Assembly: GCF_026212465.1 (NCBI RefSeq)
Contig: NC_080060.1
Location: 19,507,605 to 19,571,604 of the forward strand
Direction: 5' to 3'
Source of the DNA: Amaranthus tricolor
Lineage: Eukaryota > Streptophyta > Magnoliopsida > Caryophyllales > Amaranthaceae
Length of the DNA: 64,000 nucleotides
In this document: in pieces, positions 60,801 to 64,000 of the stretch
How positions within the stretch are numbered: position 1 is the first letter of the stretch
Layout: every line of letters starts with the position of its first letter
Position numbers and translations under genes: made by a program
Notes under the pieces: generated by a model
Database searches by the model: none
The model's input: only the letters and a program-made list of their open reading frames with translations
Told to the model about the DNA's origin: nothing

Positions 60801-63695
60801 TTTGCTATTAATTGTGAATTGAAATTGAGTTATTTTTTTATAAGACTGTTTCAGAGTGAGATAAGTTCAACATGACTCTTTTAATTTAAACAAGTACACT
60901 ACATCGGGTATTCTAATCCGATTGTGAATTTTAACATTTAAAATGACGTGCAAATTTTAAACAATAAAAAAAAACTATAGATTAAGTACAAAAGCAATGC
61001 ATTAATTAGTTTGTTCGTATTTTTACCCAAATTAACACTATCTCTCGATTAGAGTTTCTTAAATTGTAGGAAATTAGATGTGTATAGCAGAATTGCTTGA
61101 AACATTTTTTTTATATGTAAAAAAAGAATATCATGCATTGCATATAATATGAATAAAGTATCATATAATACTATAAAAGACACTTCAAATTTTATGTTGT
61201 TATAAAAACTTATTTAAATTTTTACATAATTTTATTAATATTATAATTTGATAATTATATAGAATTGCATATTTCTTTAAAATTTATATTTATAGGTATT
61301 TTCATTACAACAAACTTTGTGCATTGCACGAAGTCGTGTACTTGTATTGAATAATCATACCCTCGTAACGTGAATTCCATTAAGCAGTTAGGTGTAAACG
61401 ATACGATCTGCTATATGTAGAGATATTAAGAACGTCAATTTTCATCCCTCTGATGTTAGTCCACAAGCATCAAAAAATCTACATTTTGGGTGGACTGTGT
61501 GTAAAGAAAATTAGATTGTTCAAGAGTTTAATGAATTGAGATGAACAAGTGTACTATGTATACACTTTCATTAACCTTTTAACTCCACAAATAGAGGTTA
61601 CAAACAGTAATGATGATTAAATATGTGGTTTAATTCTTAACTAACACCCTCAATAAAAATAAACTCATACTTAAGTGTCCAATGAAAATCCTGTATTTAT
61701 GGAGTATATTATGATTTGGAGTAATAGAATATCGGTCAGATTTTCTATTTTCCATATGTTCCTAACATCCAAAAATTAAGTATAATAATTAAAAATATAC
61801 TTTTTAAAGTTATAATCTACTTTCTCTTTACTAAAACAAAGTATAATCTACTTAACAATTAACATACTTCAGAATATGCTTAGAGACCAATAAAAAAGTG
61901 AATATAATCGGTTATCAAAAAACCAACGAAACTCAGGCATGTGTCCAAAACAGATTCGATGATCCGATATTCACTTGACGCGACTTCAAAATGAAGTTAA
62001 AATTATATAAAAATCAATGTGGACATAAAATCTGATTTTGAACCGACCAAAATTCGACCCCATGACTCAAATGAACACCTCTAGCAATTATCAATTGTTA
62101 AACACTCACAATGACCGAATCATGATAGGGGTGCACACGATTTAATTTCATCTGATTTGACATTAGAATCAAAACGGACCAAACCAAGGTCTTGTCTGGC
62201 ATATGATTTGTTTATTTTTATTTTTATTTTTTTTTAAATTAATACATGTGCTATTCAGATATTTCACTCCTACAATAACCAAATATAGTAATTTGAAATA
62301 GTTGAATGCATCAACATCGTTGTTGTATATATAACTATAAAACTATTACATCTCAAAATATCTAGTTAGTGAACTTTTCAAAGAACTATAATTTTTTATT
62401 ATAATACAGTTTACAGTCTGAATTGATCTAAATAATAAAAAAAGCGAAAAATCTTAAAAAAAATTGAAAAATAACCTGACCAGACAAATTACGAAGAGTT
62501 ATATAAGGTCGATACATAAGTTTTGATGCACTTTGATCTCAAATTTACCCAAAAAAATTCAAAAAAAAATAAAAGAAATGGAAAAATTAGTGGATAATGT
62601 TGTTACACTTGCAAGATGAAGATGGTAATTTACAAGGCTTGGTTTGTAAAGGATTTGGTAGGTGTGGGATGTCACGAGACATCATGAGCTGATGTTGTTC
62701 CTCAAAGAGTCACAAGCATGCCATTGTTGGATGGCTGTTTCCTCGTCCAAATGTCACTTTTTAAACCCCAATTTACCAAATGCAGTTTTCTCTTGATTTG
62801 CTTATAAAGTTTTTTGTGTGAAAGGCTGATAATCCATATCTGTTTTGGAGCTAACATCTACATATATTATGCAACTTTGAAGTAGCTACTTCATGATTGA
62901 CCTAGTAGCATAACGGGGTATAAACTATTGTAGTATTTGAGAATAAGTATTTCATTTCAGATTATGGATTTCAATTATGAAATTATAAATGAAGAATTTG
63001 AGAATGACAAGGTTTGGGTAGTCATTCTCAAATTTTTAACTTTAACTACTTTAAAAACAATGGTGGATTTCGATCCAAATCCAAATTTGAAAATTTTTGA
63101 TTTGCCAAACAATAAATTTTAACCAATTTCAAATTTCCAAATGAAATCATCTTTCCCAAATATGTCATTAAAATGACAAATTCACAATTACTACTTATCA
63201 GTTCGGCGTCATTATATAAATTAATGGAATTTGAGAAATATATGTTAAATTTGTTGTAAAATGTGACTTTTATTTAATAAACAAACTAAATAAAGAAAGT
63301 TACATAAACTTAGTAGGTCTACAAATTACATATGACAGTTTAAAATTCTTGCTTATATACACCACCGAGAACTCCAAGACATTGATCTTCAAAACACAAA
63401 CAAAGTAACAAGAAGGTTTTGAATGTGAGTTGATATAAATTCTAGTCGAGACGCTCTTTCTTAAAACATCGTTTCCTCCCTTGATGGTGCATGGAAATAT
63501 ATGCAGGAAATATGTTTTGAGATACAAATAATTTCACTAGAATCCTAGCACAAGGAAACTGAAACGATATAAGAAAACCTAAATGAAGAAGAAAACATCG
63601 ATTCATGAAACGCAACTAACCAATGTCAATATTAAATCAATCTGTCCCAATATATTCAATATATATCAAATTTTAACTGTAGATAGTTATAGCAT
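60801..63695. other. No gene seen
   Basis: AT-rich intergenic DNA. Two short frames (62937-63122 plus, 63527-63300 minus) have no domain and poor composition; 62985-63180 has self-complementary words (TTGAGAATGA / TCATTCTCAA) and may be a decayed fold-back element. Confidence 0.5.
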
Positions 63696-63730
63696 CAGCG
63701 ACGAAGCCACGATTTCGAGTTGGGGGGGTC
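63696..63730 (+). mobile_element. hAT-like terminus
   Basis: CAGCGACGAAGCCACGATTT, then CGAGTTGGGGGGGTC. The CAG-GGCGGAGCCA-GATTT...GGGGGG arrangement is common at the ends of DUF4371-type hAT elements in plants. The rest of the window shows no partner end. Confidence 0.4.
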
Positions 63731-64000
63731 AAATCGTCGATATGCTAGCATATTATTTATTATATATAAGCTAAATAAGCTATGAAAATTATAAAAATAT
63801 ATAGATTGGAATGAATTTGAATCATAGCAATTTATATTAAACAAAATATAGTTGAGGCTTCCCTATAATTACCCCTTTTAAAAAAACCAAGTGTTTTTGA
63901 CTCCATATATTTGACTTTAAAGTCTTTAAAAAAAGCACTATTTAAATTAAGATACCAAAAATATATGCACATACTAAAAAAATGAATGTGAAATTATAAA

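Overview
The window is nuclear DNA of a flowering plant, most likely a eudicot. It is AT-rich, has intron-split genes with GT..AG junctions, and is packed with plant retrotransposons and MITEs. Several repeat styles recall Caryophyllales genomes, but the species cannot be fixed from the sequence. I find two host genes that look complete. A GH28 polygalacturonase lies on the + strand (46707-51073, 6 coding exons, 486 aa). A group-B MAP kinase like MPK4 lies on the - strand (60528-54709, 6 coding exons, 378 aa). Nearly everything else is transposon-derived or featureless.

Layout. 1-4.5 kb: two decayed Ty1/copia fragments head to head, the second interrupted by a Cassandra-type (5S-carrying) LTR that itself holds a second one, each with its own 5-bp target duplication. 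5.5-7.8 kb: a hAT (DUF4371/ZMYM1-like) transposase pseudogene with a short retroposon inserted in it. 8.4-10.2 kb: an LTR-like repeat carrying a MITE-like element swollen by pentanucleotide and (TTA)n/(TAA)n microsatellites.

10.2-35.0 kb: one large block of Ty3/gypsy Tekay-like chromovirus DNA, all on the - strand. Family A is arranged as partial internal - LTR (12910-15530) - whole internal - LTR (31530-34483) - partial internal. A second, full-length element B (15675-27004, target duplication TCAAC) is nested near the 3' end of the whole A internal region. B has LTRs of about 2.4 kb, a tRNA-iMet-type primer site, gag-pol with one stop and two frameshifts, and an undamaged 306-codon very acidic reading frame between the primer site and gag. 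That reading frame is the best candidate here for something undescribed.

35.0-46.6 kb: a TRIM LTR, a second hAT copy, an LTR-like repeat with a 293-bp tandem duplication, fold-back MITEs, and long stretches where nothing is recognised. 46.6-51.1 kb: the polygalacturonase, whose introns hold a (TA)n tract, a Stowaway-like MITE, a TRIM LTR remnant and a SINE-like piece. 52.3-54.2 kb: a region bounded by Stowaway-like inverted ends with a gypsy LTR fragment inside. 54.7-60.8 kb: the MAP kinase, whose first intron (3 kb) holds a chimeric TRIM and three related MITEs. Its activation segment carries Pro where MAP kinases have an almost invariant Thr. 60.8-64 kb: no gene seen, apart from a hAT-like terminus near 63.7 kb.

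The two host genes share no pathway that the sequence shows. The polygalacturonase would act on cell-wall pectin and the kinase in stress and immune signalling. What links them here is colonisation by the same TRIM and SINE-like families.
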